Source of the DNA: Chara braunii
Lineage: Eukaryota; Streptophyta; Charophyceae; Charales; Characeae
NCBI GenBank assembly: GCA_003427395.1
Contig: BFEA01000061.1
Span: 3,335,102 to 3,396,005 of the forward strand
Direction of reading: 5' to 3'
DNA length: 60,904 bases
The position numbers and the translations under genes were made by a program. The notes under the pieces were generated by a model. It searched no databases. It was given only the letters and a program-made list of their open reading frames with translations, and was not told the origin of the DNA. Position 1 is the first letter of the stretch. The number at the start of each line of letters is the position of its first letter. Positions 1 to 11,055 of this stretch are shown in pieces.

Positions 1-1850
1 CCCCACCCGCTGATAGTTTGTAATCAAATCCAGAATGAGACTACCGCTACAAAGCAATCAGATTCATTCTTATTGGCTCTCTTTCTCTCTCTCTCTTTGC
101 TTGTCTTTTCCTTTTTCTTTATAAGTCTGATATCTGATGAATGCTTTTTTTTTTTTTTACCTTTGTTTTTGTTTTTTTTCTTTGTGCAAATAGTCGAGTC
201 GCTTGCTTAGCTACAGTGACGAACTGGTCGTTTTCTTCCCTGACCTTTGTTTGACGCGGCCTTTAACACGCCGCGTTGTTTTTTTTAGTTGGGCGAGGCA
301 TTGGACCAGGTGGTTTAACTGTCCTGCTATACCAGATGTGGATATCCCTTCCCATTGCCTTCACTAACCCACACTAAGGATCAGGTATCTACCATGCCCC
401 TCTTTTGTATACCTATTGATGTGGACATGTGGGCATGGGAGGTCTGTTAAGGAACCGTTTAGTTGTTAGGTAGTGATGTCTTGTAGTGCACTCCAACTTC
501 ATGAGTCCCGCTTGCTAGAGCAAGTAGAACGAAGGCAGGAATTTCATGAGTTCTTTGACTCTGACAACCCTACACAGACTCTAAAATATTTTCGACAGTC
601 TAGATAAGTGGCGTGAGACCCATAGCCGAGAGTTGGGACACACTTTAACACATAAACTGGTATCGATACCCCGAACACTATTTTTTACCTACCCTGTTAA
701 CTCCTCCATCGACAGGACATAAAAAGGTGCATTGTAACTTAAGTCAAAGTGTTAGCCCCAGCCCTCCCCAGAGGGTGGGCACAACAAACAGTGAGTACCC
801 TTTCAATATAATTGTGTGTATCTGTATCAAATGTTAAGAGATATTGGACCCAATATCTCATAGGTGCAACTTCCCACTAATGGAATTGAGCCATCATGAC
901 GTGGAGTGGGAGGGGTGTCTGCTCCCGAGTGCCCTGGTTGCACATGGCACTCTCCACTATCTTACCCTCAAGACTCCAACCGAGTGGGTGGTCTAAGCCT
1001 TGATCTACTATCCTTCCTCCCCAACCTCCCATCAGAAACGAAAAGTTGAGAGTCCTAACTAGAGCTAACCTACTGCATTTTACTGATTCCACCACATGAA
1101 GAACTTAAGACCACATGACCCCCAACCTTCAACCACTACGTTATTTCGGGGCCAGGTGGTTGTAAACAACCATACTTCCTTCTGGCTTTTACCCCTGTCA
1201 ACCTTCTTACTCGTGAATGTCATTCTGGAGAAAATTCTTGAAAAAACCTTTCGACTTTGGCCTTCGGAATACTGTGATTGCTGAAACGTTGGTCATGTCG
1301 GTCAGCCACGAATCCCCAGATGACTGCTCTACAGACTTGGGCAATGTATCTCCACCCTCTGTTGGGCGCAAAATCGTTTGGCAAGGTTCCCACCTTTCCC
1401 CTTGCGACTCCGACCTTTGTGATGATTCCTTCAAATGTGCGAACCACCAATGCCACCACTTGAGGGACTTCGGGCAAGCCCACCACAAATGATGCATTGT
1501 TTTAAATACCCAGTTCCACCTATCACATGTGATGTACGAGCTTACATGCATGAATTGGTTTTTGAGCCCCTTTCGTTTTCAGAATGCTCCTTAATGACTG
1601 GGCCTCCCATGCCCTCGCTTGCACATTCCCTGCTCTAAGCCCATGTCTAGTTCCTCTACCCATTCCAAACCACATTCCTGCCAAGTGGTGATATCGAGGT
1701 TCAGACGACTCCAATCAATCTGATTCGGCATAATTTCAAGGCATGGTTTCGAAGGATGATTTGCATCGGTTAATCCAATTATCTTAATTCTTCTTTGTTT
1801 TTTCAACTCTCAAAATTGTCCTTGCAATTTGTCCAAGTTTTTATTTCAGT
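1..1850. other. No gene seen; AT-rich intergenic DNA
   Basis: I find no convincing coding region here. The start is T-rich with a CT-rich tract near 76-97 and T runs near 147-180. Short reading frames on both strands between 877 and 1806 overlap each other and show no family motif. A short phrase near 541 (catgagttcttt followed by ctgacaac) recurs near 2377, so part of this stretch may be old repeat. Confidence 0.5.
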
Positions 1851-1888
1851 TATGATTCAAGCGCGCCTTAGCAAGCCTTGGCAGATTT

Positions 1889-2575
1889 CGGAGATTATGG
1901 GCGCGTGTTACGATACTTTGTGTCAAGTCCTGTCTTTGTGCATGTGATTTTTGAAGACGTCCTTATGGTCGTAATGCTGTAGTGGTTCAGGGTTGGTGGT
2001 TAGGTGGTCTCAAGCCGGAGGGAAGCACGGTGAACTGAAGCTAGTCATGGGGTGAAGGGTTATGGGGTTATGAGGGCAATAAATGTTGCTCTTCGTTTAT
2101 CATCCAATTAACATCAGGATGTCATAATTTGTTACAGGGACAATGCACCCGATTTCTAGCACGTGTAACTCCCTATGAATATACAAGAGTCATCCAATGA
2201 CACCTCCAACCGGGGGGCTCTAGGTAGTTGACCGATAACAAATATCAATATTAAATAAAAAAAACTAACATTTCGTTTGTCAGCCTCTACTCTAGGTGAA
2301 CTCAAGAAAAACGAGGGCCAACCTTGAAAAATGGGGAGCTGCCAGCTGTGCACTCTAGACGTTTGTAGAGTTCCTTTCATGAGTTCTTTCTGACAACTCT
2401 AGAGGCAAATTTTGTGAGTTCAGTTATAGATTAAGGGAATACTCATACTAGGACTCATACTTCTTTGCATATTTTTGGCTTTCCGGATTCCAGAGATTAT
2501 GGGCGCATGTTAAAATACTTTGTGTCGAGTCCTTTCTTTGTGCATGTAATTTTTAGAAACGTTCATACAAGCCAT
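1889..2575. repeat. Pair of 87-bp direct repeats 600 bp apart
   Basis: A block at 1889-1975 is repeated at 2489-2575 with few changes. Shared phrases are gagattatgggcgc, ctttgtgtc and ctttgtgcatgt. The second copy leads directly into the LTR-like segment at 2490-3490, and the tgtgcatg phrase also occurs at the matching place of the LTR-like segment at 32.6-33.9 kb. The pair is therefore probably part of an old LTR that was partly duplicated. Confidence 0.55.
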
Positions 2576-3490
2576 GTTAAATTTTATTGATGGATGTTAG
2601 AATAGGAATCAACGTAGAATTTCGCGCTTCTTGGCGCATGGGTGAGGAATTTCCTTTTAAGCTTTTCAATTTCAATCTGGCTTTAGGGATTGGGCTGATC
2701 GTTACTGACATTTAAGATAACTGTTTTGATGCCTTTATGATTTGCGCGAATGCATCTTTTTGAGTCACGCTCTTGGATGCAATTTTTTATCGCTCTCACT
2801 TCTTCTTTTCTTCACGCTGTCATCGACCGGTTGTAACTGTCTTTTTCTCCCTCCCATCGTGCCCTTTCTGCCTTCTTGATCCAGTTAAATCTTGGTCTTG
2901 GTATGTGATGTTTCTCGTAACCTCCTTTCCCGTCTTCAATTGCGTAAAGAAAGACAATGTTGATCCCCAAATTACCGTAGAAGTGAGACGATAGCGTATA
3001 AGGAGGCTCTGAATCCCTCATTCTGCGATCAGATTGGTTACGAACACTTCGATCGGATCGAGATGACCCTTTCGTGTGCGCTCCCCCTCTTTCCCTTCTC
3101 CCCCTTTCCCTTCCTCCTCCTCTATCCCTCGTCATCATACCTTCTTCGCTTCCTTCGCAACTATAAATCCCTAAAGTGTGTTTCTTTTGCTCTCTCACAA
3201 TTCATCTACCAACTCTGCTCAAGTAGTGATGAGATCGCCGTGGTCATCAGCGAGTTGGAAAGTCCTGATCATGTGAGATTTTGCGTTAGATGACTGCAAC
3301 AGAGTGTAGGATATGGGTGAATCTGCCTAGTAGTTGAGTGGATAGGGTGACAGTGGCTAGGGTTAAGGCTGGGTACGTGGCAACTAGGATCGTCAATGAT
3401 CGAGCGAGGTAAGAAATGATTGTTGATTGGTTGGTTGGCTTGGGACCACAACTCGAGAATGGAGGGTTCCACTTCTTCTTTCGCATCTTT
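2490..3490 (+). repeat. LTR-like segment A (solo or relict LTR)
   Basis: This segment follows the same order of landmarks as the segment at 32.6-33.9 kb and, in reverse complement, that at 14.4-15.0 kb. The landmarks are a tgtgcatg phrase, ttcaattt, aactgttttgatgcct, a pyrimidine-rich stretch, gattggtt and finally ctataaat. The match is diverged, so it is an old relative rather than a recent copy. No internal retrotransposon genes follow it, which fits a solo LTR or a remnant. Exact borders cannot be set by eye. Confidence 0.5.
3032..3168 (+). promoter_or_regulatory. LTR-type promoter: reverse CCAAT box plus TATA
   Basis: GATTGGTT (reverse complement of a CCAAT box) lies at 3032-3039 and CTATAAAT at 3161-3168, 129 bp apart. 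The same pair occurs in LTR-like segments at 33260/33384 (124 bp) and 52275/52429 (154 bp). Conservation across diverged copies suggests these are the RNA polymerase II promoter elements of the LTR family. Confidence 0.45.
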
Positions 3491-3719
3491 AAGTTATCGT
3501 TTGAGTAAAGTTATATAGCGACTCGAAAGACGTCAATTTCCTTGCTCAATGGGATGGTTGTACATGCTCTCTCTCTCGTTTTATGCATGCGTGAATGGTG
3601 ATTGTGTGCTTGACTCACAAATGCTTACGTGTGATTTCGTTGGAATATGATACAAATGTATATTGTCTTTCACCTCACCTTCTCGTTTTCAGGATTGCGC
3701 TGGACGTAGATCCTTGAAA
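3491..3719. other. No gene seen
   Basis: AT-rich sequence between the LTR-like segment and repeat R1. It may still belong to the old LTR, since a phrase with a purine-rich start near 3460 loosely resembles the 33.7-kb area, but I cannot support a boundary. Confidence 0.35.
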
Positions 3720-4040
3720 GCGCGTCGTCGTGTTCCCGCTACGTAAACTATACCCGGCCTCAAAGGTTGTCTTGGTAGTACCTCCTAGTTTACCACTGAA
3801 TTGCCTTCCTCCCTCGATAAATCCCAGATCTCTCTACCTGGCCTCACACTCCTGCTACAAAACAGGTCACAGGGCAAACACCCCAGCACCGACCACCATC
3901 GTTCTGGCATCAGCAAACCAAGAGCTCAGAACACTACTGCTCTAGCAAACACCAGCCATGATTCATCTATCCCTGAAATCTTGTTATCCATAATAGAAGA
4001 AACCAAATATCACCGAGGGAGTGTCACGGCCAACTAAGGT
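3720..4040 (+). repeat. Dispersed repeat R1, copy 1
   Basis: This copy holds the R1 core landmarks: ttgccttcctccctcga, cagatctctctac, a second block with ggcctcacactcctgcta, then caggt(t)acagg, cgttctggcatc and finally ctgaaatc. The same order appears at 12.0-12.3 kb (reverse), 19.25-19.53 kb, 24.3-24.8 kb (reverse, diverged), 46.2-46.5 kb and 46.7-47.1 kb. The open frames inside it are different in every copy, so it is probably non-coding. I do not recognise the family. Confidence 0.7.
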
Positions 4041-4057
4041 GGACATAGTGCAATTAG

Positions 4058-4297
4058 CCTAATTAGGGATGCAATACCCTTGTCCTGGTTCTTTAAAGAC
4101 AACCGTCTGTCTCCCAGGCACTTGTGTAGTACTAAAATAGTTAGTGCTTAGAAAATTCCTCTCCCCCCTCCTCCTTCCCACCCTATCCCTTTGTTGCCTC
4201 CACCGACAAAGAGTGTCGAAATTAGAAGACCTTCCCCGTCAGCCCCAGGTGACAGACGATTGTCTTTAAAAAACCAGGACAAGGCAAACTAATTAGA
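4058..4297. mobile_element. Inverted-repeat (MITE-like) element, about 240 bp
   Basis: Two arms of about 50 bp are inverted copies. The left arm (about 4058-4118) reads ttgtcctggttctttaaaga and on to the accgtctgtc phrase. The right arm (about 4243-4297) is its reverse complement with few mismatches, ending in ctaattag-like sequence. The middle is pyrimidine-rich and contains an R1-like phrase (gttgcctccaccga) also found near 47.13 kb. No reading frame for a transposase is present, so it would be non-autonomous. Confidence 0.6.
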
Positions 4298-4551
4298 GAC
4301 GAGGCCACCCTGATGTCTGATCAAGTGCGAGTAGATTTGCACTTGTCTGCGAGGAGTTTGTTTCCCGTTGCCCAGGAGAGTCCATCCCGTCGTGCGCAGC
4401 AGAGGCTCCTCTGCTCAACACCTTGCTCCTGAAAGAGGGCGCGTCTTCGTTTTGCCTGGAGGGCGGGATGCCTGCATTGCGAAGGAGCGAAGGTGCGACC
4501 TCCGGTTCCCTCGGCTCGGGCGACCGCCACAAACTCTGAATACATTCGGAT

Positions 4552-5718
4552 TTGCTGTCGTCGCCCTACGCCATAAGTGCTCCTCACGTAACAATTCCGC
4601 GGGGCCAAGAAAATGTGACGTCCTGGCCCCCACATCTTCAGTTGGACACAGGGTTACCCTGCTCGCCTCCTTTCTCATGTGTTGAGACTCGAGACTGGCG
4701 GTCTCGCGACGTGCTGGAGGGGCCCGCTCCAGGAGTGTTGGAGAATGGGGGTAGCGAGAACGAACGTTGCACTCGTGGGGAAGACGAGCGCCCTCCGGGA
4801 ACGTGTGTTGTGCATCGGGAAGAGGAAACTCAACGCTGGCAGTCTCGCAAAGTGTTGGAGACCGGGGGTAGCGAGTGTGAACGTCATGCTTCGGAGGGTG
4901 CGTCCGTGGACACTGACAGCGAGAGTGCAGGAGCTCCGGGGGAAACGCATGCTGTACANCNGGGAGAGGNGACTCGACACGGGCCGGCTCGTGAAGACGT
5001 GAAGTGGCTCCACGCACGAGCGCTGGTGATCGGGACGTCCGAAGAGGTTCTGCACAGTCGCTCGGCTGTGGCCACAACGCGAGAGGGTGTCGTTAAGGGA
5101 GGTAAGTGGACGTCCGTGCAAGCTCCCGTTCTTGGCCACGATGAAAACGAAGAAAAACCCGTGGTGGAAGCTCGGGTTCATGGCGATGAGAAAGGAGGAG
5201 AACCCGTGGTGGAAGGCGGTGAGGTGACTGTCGACATCCGGACGGATCCACAGCGGAAAGATGGTGATTCTTCGCCCACAAGTTGCGGTGAAGAACAGGG
5301 TGGTCTAGCATCTGTCTTGAGCACCGCTCGGGGAATGGTGCTTCATGAAGCCATAGAGTTGGGTGACGACTCGGCAGCCACCGAGCTGGTTAGCGACTCA
5401 GGCATGGCCGAGATGCAGAACGTCGAATCCTCCGTGGAAGGCGGTGAGGTGGCCGTCAGCATCAAGATGGATCTAGAGCGGAAAGATCATGATTCTCTGT
5501 CCACCCGTTGCGGTGCCGAACAGGGTGATCGAGCATCTGTCCTCAGTACCGGTCGGGAAATGGTGCTTCATGAACCCATCGACTTGCCAAGTGACTCAGC
5601 TGCCACCGAGCTGGTTAGCGACACAGCCGTGGCCGAGGTCCAGAACCTCGAATCGTCTGTGGACGTTGGCGCAGTGGCGCGACAGGAGGGCGAGTTCCCT
5701 CAAAGGCTCCTGAGCACG
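4552..5718 (+). CDS. Acidic repeat-containing N-terminal part of the Ulp1-like protease gene (probable upstream exon)
   Basis: This open frame of 389 codons lies directly upstream of the protease domain. It is rich in Glu, Gly, Ser and Val and looks disordered. A 75-residue block is repeated in tandem at nucleotides 5215-5439 and 5440-5664, with the start of a third copy after it; both copies contain SAATELVSD and MVLHE. An earlier, looser repeat near 4690-4890 shares the words VLE and GGSE. The frame has no ATG before about 5335, so the true first exon or start is unknown. At 5719 there is a good donor (acg/gtaagat) at a codon boundary; joining to an acceptor ending at 5968 keeps the frame into the protease. 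Ns at 4959-4970 leave three uncertain residues. I know no family for this part. Confidence 0.5.
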
Positions 5719-5968
5719 GTAAGATTTGTGAATAGGACCACTCGCATATCTGTCACTGGCCAGCTCTATGTTCGTCCAAATTGATGTCATGGGCTAATGT
5801 ACCTGTTACCACTAGTTAAAAAAAAGCTTGTGGGCTGTGGGTTGTTTTCTATGTTCTACAGGTGTGAGGTTGTTAATGTCCCTGCCCATAAAGCCTTTAA
5901 AAGCCGTGCGCGAGAAACGTCTTTCAGGGAGGTCATTGGCCGCTTCACCGAAGAAGTAGTCAAGTGTA
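5719..5968 (+). other. Probable intron of the Ulp1-like gene
   Basis: A 250-bp stretch begins with gtaagat at 5719 and ends with gtgtag at 5968. Removing it joins the acidic upstream frame to the protease frame in phase 0 without a stop. The acceptor has a poor pyrimidine tract. A better-looking acceptor (ttttctatgttctacag, ending at 5861) leads straight into a TGA in the phase-0 reading. So either the weak acceptor is used, or the protease starts separately at the ATG at 5990. Confidence 0.45.
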
Positions 5969-7024
5969 GGGTTGTTTAAAAGGGTCCAGATGCCTCGCCT
6001 TTCCCAGAGAGCTGTCAGGGTTCTGAAGGTTTGTGGAATAGATAAGGAGGAAGGTCGGCGGAAACATTTGGCTGCGTCTATTGAGAGCGTTACTGCTTTG
6101 TCTGACAGGTCTGATGACGATGGCAAATGGGGTGTCTTGAAAGACACGTGTCCTAAGTACATCACGAAGGACACATTCAACAAGCGGGGATACAACTTTT
6201 CTGGGAAAATGGCAAACAGTTCTTGGCCATTCCACCACGGGGTTTGTGCTCACTCCTCACACTTGTTCGTGGGTGTTTGTGCAGCTGGGGCTACATCATG
6301 TTTTCGCGTTCCGTTGCCTACTGAGGAGCTTAGCGCTACGGACTTGAGAATGTTGCGGAACGTCTGTGGAGATTACAGCAACGGCCACGAGGTGGTGTGC
6401 TCGGTTCGCAAAGGGGTCAGTTCAATTACGTTGAGCAGAAAAAGTCTCCAAACTCTTGTTCAGGGGGAATGGCTTTCCGACGAGGTGGTGAAGTCGTACT
6501 TGGCCTTGCTTGCCAACGCTGCGTTGCCTGGGTGTCCCTCTCTTTACATTTTCAGTCCATTTTTCTATACCAAGCTCGTCCGTGGCGGCTATCAACATGA
6601 TAGGGTTGCGAGATGGACAAAAGATGTGGATATTTTCTCGCACGAGATGGTCTTGATTCCTGTCCATAAACATGGAGTGCATTGGACCCTATTGTGTCTC
6701 CGAGAACAACGGCAGGAGTACTACGACTCCTTCGTACAAGACGATGGCGGTTTTTCTTCTGATGTGATTGAGAACTTCACGCAATACCTCCGTGACGAAG
6801 CAGTTTGTCATTATGGTCCAAAACCGAAAGTGGATCTCCAGGAGCCCAAGGTGGTTGTTCGTGGTGTCCCTCAACAATTGGACGGGTCGAGTTGCGGTGT
6901 TTTCATGCTCGCCTTCGCTTCATTTCTTGCACGCGGCTGTCCGCCACCATTTCTGATAGCCCAAAGCGACATTCCAAACATCCGGCTGAGGATTGCGGTG
7001 GATATACTCCAAGGCGCTAAATGA
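5969..7024 (+). CDS. Ulp1/SENP-type cysteine protease domain protein (peptidase family C48)
   Basis: Enzymes of this family cut the isopeptide bond or C-terminal tail of SUMO-like modifiers; transposon-borne relatives are common in plants. Numbering from the TTG codon at 5972, the 350-residue frame shows the entry motif GEWLSDEVVKSYL (about 165-177), the catalytic His in HGVHWTL (His237), Asp in YYDSF (Asp252), the oxyanion-hole Gln302 and the nucleophile Cys308 in QQLDGSSCGVF. The triad is complete and there is no internal stop, unlike the retroelement genes nearby. An in-frame ATG at 5990 is a possible separate start; otherwise the frame continues from the upstream exon. The stop is TGA after the codons for QGAK. 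It stands alone among repeats, so it could be a host gene or cargo of a DNA transposon; I see no transposase next to it. Confidence 0.75.
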   Translation, partial: GLFKRVQMPRLSQRAVRVLKVCGIDKEEGRRKHLAASIESVTALSDRSDDDGKWGVLKDTCPKYITKDTFNKRGYNFSGKMANSSWPFHHGVCAHSSHLFVGVCAAGATSCFRVPLPTEELSATDLRMLRNVCGDYSNGHEVVCSVRKGVSSITLSRKSLQTLVQGEWLSDEVVKSYLALLANAALPGCPSLYIFSPFFYTKLVRGGYQHDRVARWTKDVDIFSHEMVLIPVHKHGVHWTLLCLREQRQEYYDSFVQDDGGFSSDVIENFTQYLRDEAVCHYGPKPKVDLQEPKVVVRGVPQQLDGSSCGVFMLAFASFLARGCPPPFLIAQSDIPNIRLRIAVDILQGAK

Positions 7025-7860
7025 TACCACTGTTATAAAAATACTCGTAGTTTTTTTTTCGAAATGCAATAAGTAGAAGTGCGAATCTATTCCCGCTTGA
7101 TCTAGCAGTCAGCCGGTTCGAGATGTGCTGTTGTTTTCATGAGGTGCCGGATTGCAGTGGACGTTTTGGTCAAGTACAGGCTTAGGTATCGATGTGAATA
7201 TCCCAGCCTCGTGCTGTATCAATTTTTTAAGGGTTCTTCATTTTGTGGAACCTGTCATCTTTACTCGTAGGACTTTCGGCAGCGTCGTGCTTCCTTTGTT
7301 TGTTTTCGGGTTGTTCTCATTGCCTGCCGCGCAACATCAGCTAGAGGGTAGTAGCGGACGCTTACGTGAAGTAGAAGTTTAGATGCCGATGTAAATATCT
7401 CAGCCACGTGGTGCAGTTCCTTTTAAGTAGACGCTTACATATCGGATGTGAATATCCCAACTTTGTGCTCTTTTTATTTATTTTCGGGTTGTTCTCCTTA
7501 TGTCCTCTCAGACCGCGGCAGCACCGTGCTGCGTTTATTCGTTTAGAGGTTGTGCTCCTCTTTTACTCATGTGAAAGATATCGACGATTTATTCTTAGTC
7601 GCCAAACTGTTTCGTGCTTATCTCTTTCGTTCGCGAGACTTTGTGGTGTGAAAGCCCCTCTCCCCCGCCCCACCCCGACCACCCAGCTTTCATATGTTCT
7701 GGCTCGTCCTTGTTCTGCGTGTGCCGCCCCGTTTTACGGTTCACCCCCTCTGCTTGTCTCGATTGAATGCTGTATGTTGGTTCCTTATGACAGTTGCGTA
7801 CTTGTTCTCCATTTGGAAACCAATTGTCGTCAGAATGTATGTGTGTTTGAAGTTGTTTTA
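7025..7860. repeat. Intergenic DNA with degenerate short direct repeats
   Basis: No gene is supported. A phrase like gatgtgaatatcccagcc occurs near 7192, 7388 and 7447, and ttttcgggttgttctc occurs near 7302 and 7483. These suggest an old array with units of roughly 180-250 bp that has decayed. A T-run and AT-rich sequence at 7035-7075 could include the 3' end of the protease transcript. Confidence 0.4.
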
Positions 7861-8778
7861 CGGATTCAGCGGTGCACTGAGTGACCACCAATTTAATTAT
7901 CTCCGGAATACATCTCGTGCTCTCCACGGAATGCTGGTTGTTATTTCCGTATGAGAAATGCGAACATATTCGCACTTCGGATGCCGTACATTTGTAATTG
8001 AACTGTTGGTTCCATGTGAGAAATGAGAATATATTCGCACTTTGGCTCCATGTACTTTGTGATATTTGAAAAGCCTCCGTGCACTTTGCAATGTGGGATT
8101 GTATGATATTTCGCCTTCATTGGCTTTTTGAAACGTCTCTGTGTGCTTTGCAATTTGCCCTCGAATGAATTTCCTGCATTGAATGGTTTCTGGTACCTGT
8201 TTGTGTGCTGTGACACTTCACCTTTGGAAAAACACTAGGCAACTTGAGATGTTTTCACCTCGATGTTTGCGATGTCTCTGTGTGCTTTGCAATTTGACTT
8301 GTGCTTGAACTTGTTTAACGGATTCAGCGGTGCAATAAATGATTGACAATTTTGTTATCCCCGGAGTACGTCTCGTGCTCTCCACTGGATGCTGGCTGTT
8401 GTTTCCGTATGAGAAATGCGAACATATTCGCAGTTTGGATGCCGTGCATTTGTGATTGAACTGTTGGTTCCATATGGGAAATGAGAACATATTCGCACTT
8501 TGGCTCCATGTACTTTGTGATTTTTGGAAATCCTCCGTGCACTTGCAATGTGGCATTGTATGATATTTTACGTTCAATTTGGAAAGTCTCTGTGCTTTGC
8601 AATTTGCCCTTGAATGAAATTTCTGCATAGAATGGTTTCTGGAAACTGATCGTCTGCTCTGAGACTTCACCTTTGGAAAAACAGTGCGCAACTTGAGATA
8701 TTTTCACCTCGATGTTTGCGATGTCTCTGTGTGCTTTGCAATTTGACTTGAGATGTTTTCATCTCGATGTTTGCGATG
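7861..8778. repeat. Tandem repeat, 458-bp unit, two copies plus a partial third
   Basis: The unit starts with cggattcagcggtgca at 7861 and again at 8319, a period of 458 bp. Both copies contain atgagaaatgcgaacatattcgc, two phrases tttggctccatgtactttg, and end with cacctcgatgtttgcgatgtctctg. A third partial end repeat is seen at about 8747-8778. Inside the unit, a shorter phrase (gagaaatg-rgaayatattcgca) is itself repeated about 60 bp apart. Reading frames on the minus strand here simply follow the repeat and are not conserved between copies. Confidence 0.8.
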
Positions 8779-9060
8779 ACAAGAGATACTTGTATGAATG
8801 GATATGAATCTTCTACACAGAAAGATTTGATGGCGTTTTCAACCTGTGATATAGAAATGACAAGCCAATGTCCATATTAAATCGTCGCGCTGATGGACTG
8901 CGCAACTGCTTCTCCATCAAAGTGCGAGTTCAATCGCACTTCTGGTGTGAGCCCTGAGCAATTCCCTCGCACTTTGCTTCACGTCGATGAGGGGATCGAA
9001 CGCACCGCCTGTAAGCACCTGCACATCACGAAACAAGAGCACGTCCCAATTGGAACATCG
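8779..9060. other. No gene seen between two tandem arrays
   Basis: Unique-looking sequence. Phrases such as gtgcgagttcaatcgcact and cctcgcactttgc resemble parts of the flanking arrays but I cannot define a repeat unit. Confidence 0.4.
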
Positions 9061-10165
9061 TCGGGTCCTCACCTCATCGACTCTCAAGATGACTACAGCC
9101 AACAGCGGTAGGATGGCAGGTCCGCCTATCCGATGTGGATCTCATGGTGGAGTGCGAAACTCTGCTCTCAAGATCCACACCGGGTAGAAGGTCCTGCAAG
9201 CAGTCGCTGCTTGCTTAGAAGGCATCTTATGATAAGTCGATATAACCGACATCCAGAACTGCTTGGTGAGCATCTAGTGCTACGCCAATAAGTTCCAAAC
9301 ACGGCAGCAAAGTCCCCTAAGAGTGTTCTTTGTCGGGTCCTCACCACATCGACTCTCAAGATGACTACAGCCAATAGCGGTAGGATGGCAGGTCCGCCTA
9401 CCCGATGTGGATCTCACGGTGGAGTGCGAAACTCTGCTCTCAAAGATCCACACTAGGTAGAAGGTCCTTCAAGCGGTCGGTGCTTGCTTGTAAGGCATCT
9501 TATGATGTGTCGATATGACAGACATCCAAAACTGCTTAGTGAGCATCTAGTGCTACACCAATATGTTTCAAACACGGCACCAAAGTCCCCTGACAGTGTT
9601 CTTTGTCGGGTCCTCAACTCGTCGACTCCCTCAAGATGACTACAACTGACAGCGGTAGGATGGCAGGTCCACCTATCCGATGTAGATCTCACGGTGGAGT
9701 GCGAAAGTCTGCTCTCAAAGATCCACACCAGGTAGAAAGAAGGTCCTGCAAGCAGCCGCTACTTGCTTGTTAGGCATCTTATGATTTGTCGATATAACCG
9801 ACATCCAGAACTCCTTGGTGAGCATCTAGTGCTACGCCAATAAGTTCCAAAAACACGGCAGCAAAGTCTACTGAGAATTTTCTTTGTCGGGTCCTCACCA
9901 TATCGACTCCCTCAAGATGACTACAGCTAACAGCGGTAGGATGGCAGGTCCACCTATCCGACGTAGATCTCACGGTGGAGTGCGGAACTCTGCTTTCAAA
10001 GATCCATACCGGGTAGAAGGTCCTGCAAGCAGCCGCTGCTTGCTTGTAAGGCATCTTATGATGCGTCGATATAGCCGACATCCAAAACTGCTTGGTGAGC
10101 ATCTAGTGCTACGCCAATATGTTTTGAACAGGACCGCAAGGTCCCCTAAGAATGTTTTTGGCACT
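9061..10165. repeat. Tandem array, 272-282-bp unit, four copies
   Basis: Units begin with tcgggtcctca at 9061, 9333, 9605 and 9887, so periods are 272, 272 and 282 bp. Shared landmarks are gatgactacagc, cggtaggatggcaggtccrcct, a segment with gtggatct and agatccac about 33 bp apart that could pair, and gagcatctagtgctac. The fourth unit decays near 10165 and is followed by short repeats of cacttcttgaaggtgg. The array reaches within 150 bp of the assembly gap, so its true size may be larger. Confidence 0.85.
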
Positions 10166-10305
10166 CGAGTCCTCTGACCGCCGACTGTCTGGCACTTCGT
10201 GAAGGTTGACACTTCTTGAAGGTGGTCTACCACTTCTTAAAGGTGGTCAGTCACCAAACAGATCACGACCTGACATCGACCTCGATAACTGCGAATTGAC
10301 TCGCT

Positions 10306-11055
10306 NNNNNNNNNNNNNNNNNNNNNNNNNNNNNNNNNNNNNNNNNNNNNNNNNNNNNNNNNNNNNNNNNNNNNNNNNNNNNNNNNNNNNNNNNNNNNNN
10401 NNNNNNNNNNNNNNNNNNNNNNNNNNNNNNNNNNNNNNNNNNNNNNNNNNNNNNNNNNNNNNNNNNNNNNNNNNNNNNNNNNNNNNNNNNNNNNNNNNNN
10501 NNNNNNNNNNNNNNNNNNNNNNNNNNNNNNNNNNNNNNNNNNNNNNNNNNNNNNNNNNNNNNNNNNNNNNNNNNNNNNNNNNNNNNNNNNNNNNNNNNNN
10601 NNNNNNNNNNNNNNNNNNNNNNNNNNNNNNNNNNNNNNNNNNNNNNNNNNNNNNNNNNNNNNNNNNNNNNNNNNNNNNNNNNNNNNNNNNNNNNNNNNNN
10701 NNNNNNNNNNNNNNNNNNNNNNNNNNNNNNNNNNNNNNNNNNNNNNNNNNNNNNNNNNNNNNNNNNNNNNNNNNNNNNNNNNNNNNNNNNNNNNNNNNNN
10801 NNNNNNNNNNNNNNNNNNNNNNNNNNNNNNNNNNNNNNNNNNNNNNNNNNNNNNNNNNNNNNNNNNNNNNNNNNNNNNNNNNNNNNNNNNNNNNNNNNNN
10901 NNNNNNNNNNNNNNNNNNNNNNNNNNNNNNNNNNNNNNNNNNNNNNNNNNNNNNNNNNNNNNNNNNNNNNNNNNNNNNNNNNNNNNNNNNNNNNNNNNNN
11001 NNNNNNNNNNNNNNNNNNNNNNNNNNNNNNNNNNNNNNNNNNNNNNNNNNNNNNN
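10306..11055. other. Assembly gap (750 Ns)
   Basis: A run of N. Any reading frame spanning it is an artefact. The neighbouring tandem array may explain why the assembly failed here. Confidence 0.99.

Noticed and set aside
4415-5181. Minus-strand frames of 168-220 codons opposite the acidic repeat exon
   Set aside because: They mirror the GC-rich plus-strand frame, have no domain, and the plus-strand frame links to a real protease.
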